A stretch of 64,000 nucleotides of DNA from Niastella sp. GTDB lineage: Bacteria; Bacteroidota; Bacteroidia; Chitinophagales; Chitinophagaceae. Every line of letters starts with the position of its first letter. Positions within the stretch are counted from its first letter, which is position 1. Location: the NCBI GenBank assembly GCA_017744515.1, contig JAGIBF010000041.1, forward strand, positions 1 through 64,000, in the 5' to 3' direction. The position numbers were made by a program, and so were the translations under genes. Below, one piece after another: positions 20,001-29,969 of this stretch. A model generated the notes under the pieces. The model saw only the letters and a program-made list of their open reading frames with translations. It had not been told where the DNA came from and did no database searches.

Positions 20001-21091
20001 TAACGCTGAAGGTGATGGATTCCGGCATCGGCATGCCGAAAGAAACGCTTGACCGGATCTATGACCGCTTTTTTCAAAATGACGGTTCAGCGGCTATTCT
20101 CAATTATGGTACGGGTATTGGCTTGTCCATCACCAAGGAGTTTGTGCAAATGCACGGCGGCACGATCGACGTGGAGAGTGAGCCGGATCATGGTAGCTCT
20201 TTTATCATTCATCTTCCGCTTGTTGCAGTCGCGGAATCTGTTGTTGACCTACAACCAGTGGCACCCGTGTTGGAAAAAGCGGCGCCTTCCAAAAGCGTGA
20301 ACGGGTCATCCAATCAAAAAGGGTTGCCTATCATTCTGCTGGTAGAAGATAACGATGATTTCAGGTTTTATTTAAAGGACAATCTGCGGCATCACTATAT
20401 GGTGGTTGAAGCTGGTAATGGAAGAGAGGGCTGGCAAAAAGCGCTGGCGCATCATCCGCAGCTGATCATCAGTGATATCAGTATGCCTGAAGTGAATGGT
20501 ATCGACATGGTGAATAAATTGAAGTCGGATAAAAGGACGAGTCATATACCGGTGATCCTCCTTACGGCGCTCAACGATCAGCAACAGCAGATCAAGGGGC
20601 TTGCTACCGGGGCCAATGATTATATTACAAAGCCGTTCGACTTCGAAGTGCTGAATGCCAAAATAAAGAACTTACTTGAATTGAACAGTGCTATGAAGAG
20701 CACTTACGTGAAACAAATATCGCTTGCTGCTCCGGATGTGCGGATCGATTCGTCGGACGAAATACTGCTACAGAAAATCGTCCTTTATCTTGAGCAAAAC
20801 ATTACCAATCCGCAGCTTTCCGTAGAAGGTTTAAGTAAAGAGTTTGGCATGAGCAGGAGCACTTTGTATACCAAATTGCTTCAGATCACCGGTCAGACAC
20901 CGGTAGAATATATCCGTTCTTTCCGGCTGGAGAAGGCGACCGTATTGATGGCGAAAAGTAATATGACGATTGCGGAGATCGCCTACCACGTAGGTTTTAC
21001 AACGCCCAATTATTTTGCCCGGTCATTCAAACAGAAGTTCGGTATCCTGCCGTCGGAATATGTTGCCGGTCATAGAAAAGAAAGTTCTTAG
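17012..21091 (+). CDS. hybrid two-component sensor/regulator (HTCS) of the PUL
   Basis: A 1359-residue single-chain sensor, kinase and transcription factor. I chose the ATG at 17012, which begins the signal peptide MKYLPILIVSLFALTGYAQ; in-frame ATGs upstream (16985 and earlier) are possible. Order: periplasmic two-component propeller repeats (about residues 25-680, many W-I-G-T units), Y_Y_Y domain (712-787), membrane helix (794-812), HisKA with NLSHDFRTP (H852), ATPase with N-box (ILFNLLSNAFKFT) and GTGIGLS, receiver with ISDISMP (D1155), and AraC-type HTH (1268-1350). It should bind an oligosaccharide and activate the adjacent operons. Divergent from susC. Confidence 0.96.
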   Translation: MKYLPILIVSLFALTGYAQPAHINFTSITVKDGLLSNSIFAILKDRHGLMWIATTDGLNKYDGTNFTVYRNIPDDSTSLRANEVLALHEDKAGNLWIGTGGGGLSLYNRQKNSFEHFTFNNTGLASDAVVKSICSDNRGKLWITAYARLYVMDIASRSISEVFLPDGNGNPVKTVMECVFEDSRHRVWIGTYHGLFRYTAETNSFRRFLYQPGDSSIGDNHIRTITEDKSGSIWVGTINGLSKLQADEQHFITYRHIPGNEASLSDNGVNCMAVDNDGLLWVGTRNGVTAIHIASGRVTTYRTEDGNIFSLTGKSISCVWYDAAGIYWFGTFMRGINKYDKNINLFGLKLSSTFNKNGRASLIVTSFAENARGHAYVSTYDGGLYEFDHRTSEVWPVAIGLNGQPVQPITIMALHMSHASRLYIGTYGKGVIALNTLTGKTGQITAPNTSGNVYSNDIHCIGEDSKGNIWAGTNGAGIHIIRDDKVVVTYSPNPSGPHERLLPINGYIRAIVEDRDKNIWIGTHGGGLAVYQPVSDTWTIYTQSNSQLPSNKIQSLLCDSRGMLWVGTDGGGLSLFNKAQKRFTRFTEKDGLQNTTIYQIVEDLRGQLWLSTNTGISSMDPASRKFRNFTSYNGVQNSNFFHGSGMRLSGGEILFGGLEGINYFNPAGLTINHHVPKVLLTDLKISNKSVIAGNDAPIQEHISIAKEIRLDYKQNFALSFVALNYTLAKQNLYAYRLEGLEKDWNYTGTNNTASYTNLDPGSYVFHVKASNNDGVWSAAESQITIYVRPPWWRTTAAYIFYLVAIVGGVLYSRYRVLSGLRKKLAREQEQQQVKRLQELDRLKLKFLTNLSHDFRTPISLISGPIDQLIDGEKTNAKLDKLYIVRRNAKRLLNLVNQLLDFRKLEEQELKLQLSRGEFVSFIRDVSESFRDLSERKHINFSFSSTVQHLEAFFDADKIERILFNLLSNAFKFTLEGGHISVVLENAPERNDGQHTWVTLKVMDSGIGMPKETLDRIYDRFFQNDGSAAILNYGTGIGLSITKEFVQMHGGTIDVESEPDHGSSFIIHLPLVAVAESVVDLQPVAPVLEKAAPSKSVNGSSNQKGLPIILLVEDNDDFRFYLKDNLRHHYMVVEAGNGREGWQKALAHHPQLIISDISMPEVNGIDMVNKLKSDKRTSHIPVILLTALNDQQQQIKGLATGANDYITKPFDFEVLNAKIKNLLELNSAMKSTYVKQISLAAPDVRIDSSDEILLQKIVLYLEQNITNPQLSVEGLSKEFGMSRSTLYTKLLQITGQTPVEYIRSFRLEKATVLMAKSNMTIAEIAYHVGFTTPNYFARSFKQKFGILPSEYVAGHRKESS

Positions 21092-21120
21092 CAGGCAGAA
21101 GTACGCTATGCACGGGGCCG

Positions 21121-21139
21121 GGCTGCATACTTGCGCCAG
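21121..21139 (+). repeat. 19-bp dispersed repeat, copy 2
   Basis: Identical to 1618-1636 (GGCTGCATACTTGCGCCAG), again with AAGTACGC a short way upstream. It lies 30 bases past the HTCS stop and just before the family B repeat. Confidence 0.7.
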
Positions 21140-21147
21140 TTGAGAGT

Positions 21148-21218
21148 GGTGTACCTACGGCACACAAAACCTTTTGATACATTTTTCTACAAAGCTGTAG
21201 CCTCTAACGGGGCTTGTA
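21148..21218 (+). repeat. dispersed repeat family B, copy 2
   Basis: Second copy of the element at 4928-4995, with shared blocks GTACCTA, CACACAAAAC, TTTTGATACATT and TTCTACAAAG, then an inverted GCCTCTAACGGGGC end. It fills the space between the convergent HTCS and GH95 genes. It might give a transcript-end hairpin, but it does not look like an ordinary terminator. The 192-base open frame over it is not a gene. Confidence 0.65.
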
Positions 21219-21239
21219 GTGACAAGTACCAAGCAGTAC

Positions 21240-23699
21240 TTACCTGCTCTGTATGGTGTATAGTTTTCCTTTTTGCGTGGGGATATCATAGAGCCAGGTT
21301 TTCTTCAATTCGGGTAAGGTAATGGTTGCGTCCTGCGCAACTATGGGGGCTGGCGTCGTTTCTGTTTTATAAAAGGGATTGGGATTTTCTCCTGTGGCGG
21401 CAGTCAATGGTTTTCCATCTGCTGCTGTCAATGGATTGGGGGTCCGTAACCGGAGGTTGCCACCAAGGGTCGATCTAACGACCAGTTTTACCAGTTTTGC
21501 TTTTTTCCATTCCATGTTTACTATTTCAAAGCCTCCCCAGGTTAAGAGTCCGCTTACTTTTCCATCGGGCCAGGCATCGGGCAGGGCGGGCAGCAGGGAT
21601 ACCGCGCCATCTGCGCTTTGCAGCAACATTTCAGCAATACCGGACGTGCAACCAAAGTTGCCATCGATCTGGAATGGCGGGTGTGCATCGAAGAGGTTGT
21701 TGTAGGTGCCACCTCCACCGGGGTTGGCGCCTACCGGTGACAGCTGGTTGCGGATGAGTTGGTAGGCATGGTTTCCATCCAACATACGGGCCCACCAGTT
21801 TACTTTCCATCCCATGCTCCAGCCGGTGGATATATCTCCCCGCTGGAGGAGGGTGTTGCGGGCGGCGCTGTACAACTGTGGTGTGCGGTAGGGTGATAAC
21901 TGGTTGGAGGGGAATAGTCCATAGAGGTGGGATATGTGGCGATGGTTGTCTTTCGGGTCGTCGATGTCATCCAACCACTCCTGTAGCTGCCCATGTTTGC
22001 CGATGTGCATAGGGGCCAACTTGTGGCGCAATTGTTTCAATGTATCGGCAAAAGGGGCATCCTTTCCGAGAATGGCTGCTGCTTTTATGGTGGAGCTGAA
22101 GATGTCGAAAACGATCTGGTTGCTCATGGTGGTTCCTGCATCGAGTGAAGATCCCTGGTGGGCGGCGGGTGCATTTTCCGGCGACATATCGGGACAGAGT
22201 ACCAGCCAGTGGTACTTCGGGTGTTCTACCAGGTAATCGATGTAGTAGGTAGCTGCTCCTTTCATGGCCGGGTAAATGGAAGCGAGGTAGTTTTTGTCGC
22301 CCGTGTAGAGGTAATGTTCCCATGCCTGCTGGCTCATCCATCCGCCTCCGTTGTTCCATGCTCCCCAAAAGGCGCCGTCGACGGCTCCTGTAGCGCGCCA
22401 TATGTCGGTGTTGTGGTGCGCCATCCACCCGCGGGCGCCATACATGTCTCTGGCTGTTTGCTGTCCGGTCACCGAAAGTTCTTTGACCATTGTTGAAAAG
22501 GGTTCAAACAATTCGGTGAGGTTGGTTCTTTCTGCCGGCCAGTAGTTCATTTCTGCGTTTATGTTGATCGTGTACTTGCTGTCCCATGGTGGATAGAGCC
22601 TGTTGTTCCAGATGCCTTGCAGGTTGGCAGGCTGGCCTCCCGGTTGTGAAGCGGAGATGAGCAAGTAACGGCCATACTGAAAGTAAAGTGTCACCAGCTG
22701 TGGATCATTGGCTGTATTGAAGTTTTTCAGCCGTTCATCTGTTGGCAATGTTGCTGCTGCCGTTTGACCGATATCGAGCTTAACGCGGTTGAAGTATCGC
22801 TGATAGGCGGCCACATGGGTTTGCCGGATAGCAGCAAATGTTTTTGCTGCTGCTTTTTCCATTGTGCTTTGTGCTCTTTCCTGTTCGTTGCCGCCAAGGT
22901 CTTTGTAGCTGTTGAAGTTGGTAGCTACGGAGATATAAATGGTAACAGCATTTGCTGCTTTTACTGTCAGGGATGTGTCGCCTGCCATGAGGCTGCCTCC
23001 TTCCTGTTTTATGCGCACGAGGCCTTTGTATTTCACTTTGCCTGGTACTGATTCATGGTCGATGGTGGTGCCTGTGATGGTCAGTTCTTTGGCTGCAGTA
23101 GTTTTGATCACTGCTTTTGGCTGGGGCGTAGCAAAGGCCGCATTGAAACTGATGCTGCCGGGTTTGCTGGCTGTTAAGCGGATAACAACGACCCGATCGG
23201 GCAAAGATGCCAATGCCTGGCGGGTATAGGTGACGCCGCCAACGGTGTAGGTAGTGGTGGCGACAGCGCGCTCAATGTCCAATTCGCGGTAATACTGTTC
23301 GTAGGCTCCATGGCCATCGAACGACAGGAGCAGGTTGCCCAACGGTTCAAACATTTGTCCGTGGGATGTTTTGGAAATGATCGTTTTGCCTGCCAGTTTC
23401 TCCGCATCTTTTTGACGGCCTTCGAAGATGAGTTTTCTTATTTCGGGTAATGATGCCAATGCTTCCGGGTTGTCGTTACGGTTTGGTCCCCCACTCCACA
23501 GGGTGTGTTCGTTCAGCTGTATGGTTTCTGTTTCTACGTTTCCATATATCATGGCTCCAAGCCTTCCATTGCCAACCGGCAGGGCATTTTCCCAGGTTTT
23601 TCCGGCGGGTTGTTTATACCAGAGTTTTAAACCTGGTTGTTGCTGTGCATAACCAGTAAGTACTGTTAACAGTAATAAAACGAATGGAACCTGTTTCAT
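21240..23699 (-). CDS. GH95 alpha-L-fucosidase or alpha-L-galactosidase
   Basis: An 819-residue secreted enzyme of family GH95, known for alpha-1,2-L-fucosidases and for alpha-L-galactosidases acting on complex heteroxylan. Signal peptide [19 protein letters not shown]. The N-terminal beta domain carries [14 protein letters not shown] and [11 protein letters not shown]. The (alpha/alpha)6 barrel has [12 protein letters not shown] (N379, N381), [10 protein letters not shown] (E574) and PFQIDGNFG (D679), which by motif match the catalytic Asn pair, general acid and Asp of the characterised Bifidobacterium enzyme. It is the third gene of the GH8-GH97-GH95 operon, 25 bases after GH97. A paralogue lies at 36412. 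The exact sugar is undecided. Confidence 0.92.
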   Translation of the reverse strand: MKQVPFVLLLLTVLTGYAQQQPGLKLWYKQPAGKTWENALPVGNGRLGAMIYGNVETETIQLNEHTLWSGGPNRNDNPEALASLPEIRKLIFEGRQKDAEKLAGKTIISKTSHGQMFEPLGNLLLSFDGHGAYEQYYRELDIERAVATTTYTVGGVTYTRQALASLPDRVVVIRLTASKPGSISFNAAFATPQPKAVIKTTAAKELTITGTTIDHESVPGKVKYKGLVRIKQEGGSLMAGDTSLTVKAANAVTIYISVATNFNSYKDLGGNEQERAQSTMEKAAAKTFAAIRQTHVAAYQRYFNRVKLDIGQTAAATLPTDERLKNFNTANDPQLVTLYFQYGRYLLISASQPGGQPANLQGIWNNRLYPPWDSKYTININAEMNYWPAERTNLTELFEPFSTMVKELSVTGQQTARDMYGARGWMAHHNTDIWRATGAVDGAFWGAWNNGGGWMSQQAWEHYLYTGDKNYLASIYPAMKGAATYYIDYLVEHPKYHWLVLCPDMSPENAPAAHQGSSLDAGTTMSNQIVFDIFSSTIKAAAILGKDAPFADTLKQLRHKLAPMHIGKHGQLQEWLDDIDDPKDNHRHISHLYGLFPSNQLSPYRTPQLYSAARNTLLQRGDISTGWSMGWKVNWWARMLDGNHAYQLIRNQLSPVGANPGGGGTYNNLFDAHPPFQIDGNFGCTSGIAEMLLQSADGAVSLLPALPDAWPDGKVSGLLTWGGFEIVNMEWKKAKLVKLVVRSTLGGNLRLRTPNPLTAADGKPLTAATGENPNPFYKTETTPAPIVAQDATITLPELKKTWLYDIPTQKGKLYTIQSR

Positions 23700-23724
23700 A
23701 ATTATGGGTTGTCGTTATGTTCTT

Positions 23725-25662
23725 CTATTGCAGCGGCACCAGTGATGCTGCAAAACCTCCACGGCGGAGTAGTTGTACCTCTATCGTGGTGGATTGATCC
23801 ACTACGTGTTGTTGTATGTCGAATGCTTTGTCGTGTTGTCCATCGGCCATCAACGTCATTTTGTATTTAACGCCCTGCTTCAAAAATCCAAAGGTGATCT
23901 TTTTTTTCTTTGGCCGTATTTCGCCGTTGATGCCGGCCATGTACCAGTCGTTGCCTTTGCGACGGGCCATAATGACTTCCTTACCGGGATACCCATCCAC
24001 GAATTGGGTTTGTTCCCAGATTACCGGCACCGTTTTAAGAAAGCTTTTGGCGGCATCGGGCAATGCATCGTATCCTTCCGGGCGATCGGCAAAGTGTTGC
24101 AGGGCCGATTCGAAGATAACGCTTAATGCGAGTTCATGGCCATAGGAAGTGAGGTGTGGAAACTGGGAGTTGGTAAATGTGACGGGCGTATAATCCATCG
24201 CTCCTACCACATTGCGTGTAAAGGGCAGGATGCAATTGTGTTCCGGCGCTGTGTTGGTAAATTCCGGTCCGTTGTTGTACCACTCTGCTCCGCGTACTGC
24301 TTCATTGGTCATCATGTTTGGGTAAGTCCTCGCCCACCCTCTCGGCACCATGCAGCCGTGGAAGTAAACCATCATCTCAAAGCTGGCAGCATCTTCCAAT
24401 ATATCGAGGTAATATCTGATCATGTCCTGTTTCTCGCTTTCAAAGAAATCTACTTTCACGCCTGCAAATCCAAGTTTCTTCAGTTTGGTAAATTCCGCTA
24501 CCCTGCTTTCATGGGTCAGCATACGGTCGCGGGGAGTGGCCGGCACATAGGTGTGTTTGCCTCCGGAGTTGTACCAGATGAGCGGGCGAACGCCTTTCGA
24601 CAGGATGTATTTTGCCGCATCTTCCAATGTGCCGCCATTGCCCATGGCATCCCATTCCCAATCGAGCAGGGTGTAGGGCCAGTTCATTCTTGCTGCGAGG
24701 TCGGCAAAAGTGGTTACGATCTTATAGTCTTTGGTGCCGTGGTTGTTTGACCAATAGTTCCATGATACTGCGCCGGGCCTGATCCAATCTGTATTTTTAA
24801 TAACAGATGGCGCAGACGCATCTTCTACCAATGTGGAGGCGACTATATCGGTCAAACTGCCGGCAATGATCACGCGCCAGGGAGATTTCCAGGGCAGCTT
24901 AATGGATGGTAGCGAATCTCCCTGTCCGGCGCCATCTTTGGGGTTGGGAAAGGTAAGTTTATAAGCATTTTTGTCGGCTGTATTCCGCAATTTGGTGCCG
25001 CAGTAATCGCGGTTCACATCGGCTTCATGCAACAGGAACCAGCAGGCTTTACCGGGGGTATTGAATAGTGCCGGGTAGCACCAGTCCTGCTGTTGAATCT
25101 TTTCGTCGCTCATGGCTGTATAGAGTCCTTCATTGGCCGGATTCCATTTCTCCATCCACCGCATGGTTTGCTGCGGGATGGAAAAGGTAGTGCGTTCATC
25201 TTTTATGATAAAGCTGCCTTGCTTCTCAGGGAATTCATAGCGAAAGGTTACTCCATCGTTCCAGGCTCTTATGATGACATTCATTTTTGCTTTGCCTGGT
25301 GTTTCAAAATAAGCTGTCAGTTCATTGGCTGTGTTGGCACGGTTGAGCTGCTTGCCATGCAAGGCGGTGTATTGCTCATTGATCAACACTGGTTTGCCCG
25401 TCTTCAGCAAAACAAGGTTGCCGCTAAAGTCCTGGTCATTGCGCACCAGCCCCAGATCGATACGCGGCACTGCCTCTGTTACCTTGCCATCTGTCTGGTA
25501 CTTTATGGTCAGGTGCCAGGCGCCGGCTTTGGCTGCATGCTCATTGACCAGGTCTACTATGATCTTCCGGTTGGGCGATTCAAGGGTTGTCTGTTGTGCC
25601 TGGCTTGTAACAGCACACGTTATAAGGAACAGGATTGTTGTGCGTATTGTATTGGTGCGCAT
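23725..25662 (-). CDS. GH97 glycosidase, retaining type (probable alpha-galactosidase)
   Basis: A 645-residue secreted enzyme. Signal peptide to about residue 22 (AVTSQAQ). Three parts: N-terminal beta-supersandwich (about 24-290), catalytic barrel (290-560) and C-terminal beta domain. The barrel has DWEWDAMGNGG, the likely nucleophile in GVKVDFFES (D405) and the likely acid/base in MTNEAVRGAEWY (E454). Asp in the nucleophile position is the mark of the retaining GH97 branch, as in the Bacteroides thetaiotaomicron alpha-galactosidase, rather than SusB-type inverting enzymes. It begins only 4 bases after the GH8 stop, so the two are co-transcribed. The substrate is inferred from the branch, not proven. 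Confidence 0.9.
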   Translation of the reverse strand: MRTNTIRTTILFLITCAVTSQAQQTTLESPNRKIIVDLVNEHAAKAGAWHLTIKYQTDGKVTEAVPRIDLGLVRNDQDFSGNLVLLKTGKPVLINEQYTALHGKQLNRANTANELTAYFETPGKAKMNVIIRAWNDGVTFRYEFPEKQGSFIIKDERTTFSIPQQTMRWMEKWNPANEGLYTAMSDEKIQQQDWCYPALFNTPGKACWFLLHEADVNRDYCGTKLRNTADKNAYKLTFPNPKDGAGQGDSLPSIKLPWKSPWRVIIAGSLTDIVASTLVEDASAPSVIKNTDWIRPGAVSWNYWSNNHGTKDYKIVTTFADLAARMNWPYTLLDWEWDAMGNGGTLEDAAKYILSKGVRPLIWYNSGGKHTYVPATPRDRMLTHESRVAEFTKLKKLGFAGVKVDFFESEKQDMIRYYLDILEDAASFEMMVYFHGCMVPRGWARTYPNMMTNEAVRGAEWYNNGPEFTNTAPEHNCILPFTRNVVGAMDYTPVTFTNSQFPHLTSYGHELALSVIFESALQHFADRPEGYDALPDAAKSFLKTVPVIWEQTQFVDGYPGKEVIMARRKGNDWYMAGINGEIRPKKKKITFGFLKQGVKYKMTLMADGQHDKAFDIQQHVVDQSTTIEVQLLRRGGFAASLVPLQ

Positions 25663-25666
25663 ATTT

Positions 25667-26977
25667 TCAGCGGGCGGGTTTAATGAGCTGGTATTTTCCG
25701 CTGAGGTGCATCAGGCTGAACAGGTACAGTAATCCATCGTAATATGGATCGAAATAGCCATCTTCGTATGGTTCCAGTTTTGCATTCCAGATGGCCTCTA
25801 CAAAGTCTTTGCTGTTTTTCTCTTTATTGATAAGGGAAGTGGTTGCAGCGGTGGATACCAGGCCTATGGAGTGGCGTAGCTTTTTTACACTACCGGCCTG
25901 TAGAATGAAATCGGGTTTTGTGCCGTCCATGTTGAACTGGTCTTCGTAGGTGTCGAGTCCTTTTGACCGGAGGAATGCCTGGAACCTCCGGGCATAGTCT
26001 TCCTGCCACTGCCTGTCTTTGCCAAACCAGGTATAATCCATCGTAATGTTCATGGGCACGCGCCAGGAATCGTAGCGAAAGCCCGGGGGCATCCAACGGG
26101 TTGGGTGTGGCTGTCCGCTAAATTCCGTATAGTCGGAATTGAGGCCCGTTACCGGATGGCAGGCCCGGTGTAAAAAAGCGCGGGAAGTATCGGCGCAATC
26201 TTTGTAAAACTGTTCATGCCCGTCTTTGGCATACAGGGCCCATACTTCATAGAAGGCTGGCAGGTGGTAAGAAGGGTCTGTCCATTTGTAATTGTCGCCT
26301 TCGGGTACAAAAGTGATCTGTTTGTGTTCGGTATTGATGAGGTTGTAAATATTGCCTGTTCCGTCTTTTTTCCACATAGCATCGAGTATCCTTCGAGCTT
26401 CCTGGTAGTAGTCGATGCCGGTATTGTTGCCCCAACGGTTGGCTGCAAACAGGAGGCTGGTAATGTAATAAAGCTCCCCATCTGAAGCTGAGCCTTCTGA
26501 ATTTTTTTTCAGGGTTTGGGGATTGATGCTCCAGGCAAAATATGCTTCTCTTGGTCCGCTTTGGTGTTGCAAGTACTTCTTCGACCATCTCCATATACGA
26601 TCGAAGACATCTTTTTTGTTGAGCTGAACGGCGATCATCATGCCGTAAGAGAGACCTTCGGTCCTTGCGTCGTGGTTTTTAACATCGGATACATAGGCCA
26701 TCGAGTCGCCTACCTCGAAGTATACGCGTTGGGGGCCTTCAAATATATCGTACCAGGCTTTTTCTATTTTCCGGTCGATGGCTGTTTGTTCATATCCTGC
26801 CTCGCGGAAGAGATTCCGGTAAACACCCGATTGGGCTGCCGGTTTATTTGCGCCAGCGGGGTTGCGTTTTTTAGTTTGACCTGATGTGATCAAGGATGAT
26901 AATACAAAAGTGACAAGCATCACCCCAACGTATAGCTGGTTTCGGTGTGTGGCGGTTGATAAACGTATGGCTTTCAT
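25667..26977 (-). CDS. GH8 reducing-end xylose-releasing exo-oligoxylanase-like enzyme
   Basis: A 436-residue enzyme of GH8, best matched to Rex enzymes (EC 3.2.1.156), which remove xylose from the reducing end of xylo-oligosaccharides. I chose ATG 26977; an upstream in-frame codon adds 13 residues before the hydrophobic signal segment (about residues 16-33). Catalytic landmarks: HDARTEGLSYGMM (acid E107), EGSASDGELYY (D166) and FRYDSWRVPMN (base D303); these spacings resemble those of the Bacillus halodurans Rex. It is the first gene of the minus-strand GH8-GH97-GH95 operon, divergent from the tandem esterase. It supports xylan or xylo-oligosaccharide as the PUL target. Endo-activity of other GH8 members is the alternative. 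Confidence 0.88.
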   Translation of the reverse strand: MKAIRLSTATHRNQLYVGVMLVTFVLSSLITSGQTKKRNPAGANKPAAQSGVYRNLFREAGYEQTAIDRKIEKAWYDIFEGPQRVYFEVGDSMAYVSDVKNHDARTEGLSYGMMIAVQLNKKDVFDRIWRWSKKYLQHQSGPREAYFAWSINPQTLKKNSEGSASDGELYYITSLLFAANRWGNNTGIDYYQEARRILDAMWKKDGTGNIYNLINTEHKQITFVPEGDNYKWTDPSYHLPAFYEVWALYAKDGHEQFYKDCADTSRAFLHRACHPVTGLNSDYTEFSGQPHPTRWMPPGFRYDSWRVPMNITMDYTWFGKDRQWQEDYARRFQAFLRSKGLDTYEDQFNMDGTKPDFILQAGSVKKLRHSIGLVSTAATTSLINKEKNSKDFVEAIWNAKLEPYEDGYFDPYYDGLLYLFSLMHLSGKYQLIKPAR

Positions 26978-27053
26978 CGTGCTGTAAAAATCGAAAAATA
27001 CTTGTATGCAGGGCACGAATGGGTTGGTTAATTTGTATCATTCTGTAATGTAC

Positions 27054-29020
<1,967 letters not shown>

Positions 29021-29102
29021 TGCTTATGTTTTAAAAGCCATTTCTTCAACGTAAACCAATATGCAAAGAGTAAGGCGCAACCAGATATCGTACTTTTAAT
29101 GC

Positions 29103-29525
29103 ATGAAATTGTTTCAGCAAACACTGCAGCTAAGAGCCAGAGCAAGGGGCTTTCACCTGATTACTGAAGAAGTGGAAAGAGCCATACCGCAAATAAGTCA
29201 GCTGAAGGCAGGGCTCTGCCAGGTATTTATTCAGCATACTTCTGCATCGCTCACCATCAATGAGAATGCAGACCCTACCGTGCGCAAAGATTTCGAGACC
29301 TGGTTCAACAAAGCTGTTCCGGAAAACGATCCCGACTACGTCCACAACGATGAAGGCCCCGATGATATGCCCGCGCACCTCAAAGCGGCTTTGTTGGGAA
29401 ACTCGGTGCTCATTCCCATTCACAATGGCGAGCTGGCCCTTGGCATCTGGCAGGGAATTTATCTATGTGAGCACCGCAACTTTGGCGGCAGCAGGCGATT
29501 AATGATCACCGCCTGGGGCGAATGA
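29103..29525 (+). CDS. yjbQ: YjbQ family protein (UPF0047)
   Basis: A 140-residue cytoplasmic protein of the YjbQ/UPF0047 family; the E. coli member has thiamine phosphate synthase activity in vitro. The family hallmark is clear: VFIQHTSASLTINENADP (about residues 41-58), then DMPAHLKAALLGNSVLIPI (about 87-105), LALGIWQGIYLCEHRNFGG, with conserved His and Glu/Asp residues that form the metal and active site region. Full length. It is 82 bases after the tandem esterase on the same strand but is not functionally tied to it. The in vivo role of the family is uncertain. Confidence 0.93.
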   Translation: MKLFQQTLQLRARARGFHLITEEVERAIPQISQLKAGLCQVFIQHTSASLTINENADPTVRKDFETWFNKAVPENDPDYVHNDEGPDDMPAHLKAALLGNSVLIPIHNGELALGIWQGIYLCEHRNFGGSRRLMITAWGE

Positions 29526-29585
29526 TCGTTTGGCCAGAAAAGGGTGCCTTTATGTTGGCAGCATTTTTTTCAGAAATCTTATTTT

Positions 29586-29619
29586 TTTGTTGGTTCGAAT
29601 CAAAAAACTGCTATCTTTG
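29586..29619 (+). promoter_or_regulatory. promoter of the tRNA-Asp gene
   Basis: TTTG at 29586-29589 (or TTG 29590-29592, with 19 bases between) followed by TATCTTTG at 29612-29619, a full match to the Bacteroidota -7 element. Transcription would start near 29625, giving about 130 bases before the mature tRNA. Confidence 0.7.
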
Positions 29620-29690
29620 CCATCCCAAAAACGACAAAACGGTTGATAGAATAGGTTGAAAGAGAGTGATTTGCAAGTTTTGGGAGGTGT

Positions 29691-29707
29691 GCTGGTTAGA
29701 GTCCAGC
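29691..29707 (+). other. tRNA T-arm-like hairpin in the tRNA leader
   Basis: GCTGG - TTAGAGT - CCAGC forms a perfect 5-bp stem with a 7-base loop that differs from the universal TTCGANT T-loop at one position (C to A). No matching acceptor or anticodon stems are seen, so it may be a remnant of a lost upstream tRNA gene, or chance. Confidence 0.3.
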
Positions 29708-29753
29708 CCTGAGTACAAAAAAGTTCTTAAGCGATCGATTCGCTCAACATATT

Positions 29754-29827
29754 GGATCGGTAGTTCAGTCGGTTAGAATGCCGCCCTGTCACGGCGGAGG
29801 TCGCGGGTTCGAGTCCCGTCCGGTCCG
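29754..29827 (+). tRNA. tRNA-Asp (GTC)
   Basis: A 74-base tRNA. Acceptor GGATCGG pairs with CCGGTCC (one G-T pair), D-arm GTTC/GAAT with the AGTCGGTTA loop, anticodon stem CCGCC/GGCGG with loop CTGTCAC (anticodon GTC at 29788-29790), T-arm GCGGG-TTCGAGT-CCCGT, discriminator G. The CCA end is not encoded. It is flanked by its own promoter and terminator. Confidence 0.98.
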
Positions 29828-29832
29828 CATCT

Positions 29833-29864
29833 AAGGTTCATCAGCAATGATGGACCTTTTTTGT
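29833..29864 (+). terminator. intrinsic terminator of tRNA-Asp
   Basis: AAGGTTCATCA (29833-29843) pairs with TGATGGACCTT (29848-29858), with one G-T pair, across a GCAA tetraloop, followed by a run of six T and more T after one G. It lies 5 bases past the tRNA. A textbook intrinsic terminator. Confidence 0.92.
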
Positions 29865-29969
29865 TTTTACTTCACTTTACTTTTAAGCCATTGACTTTCC
29901 GTTTTTAGCAACACTGCAACGGCATTTTCGCGTTGTAACTTTACTTGGTGAGCGAGGTCGTTAGATAAA

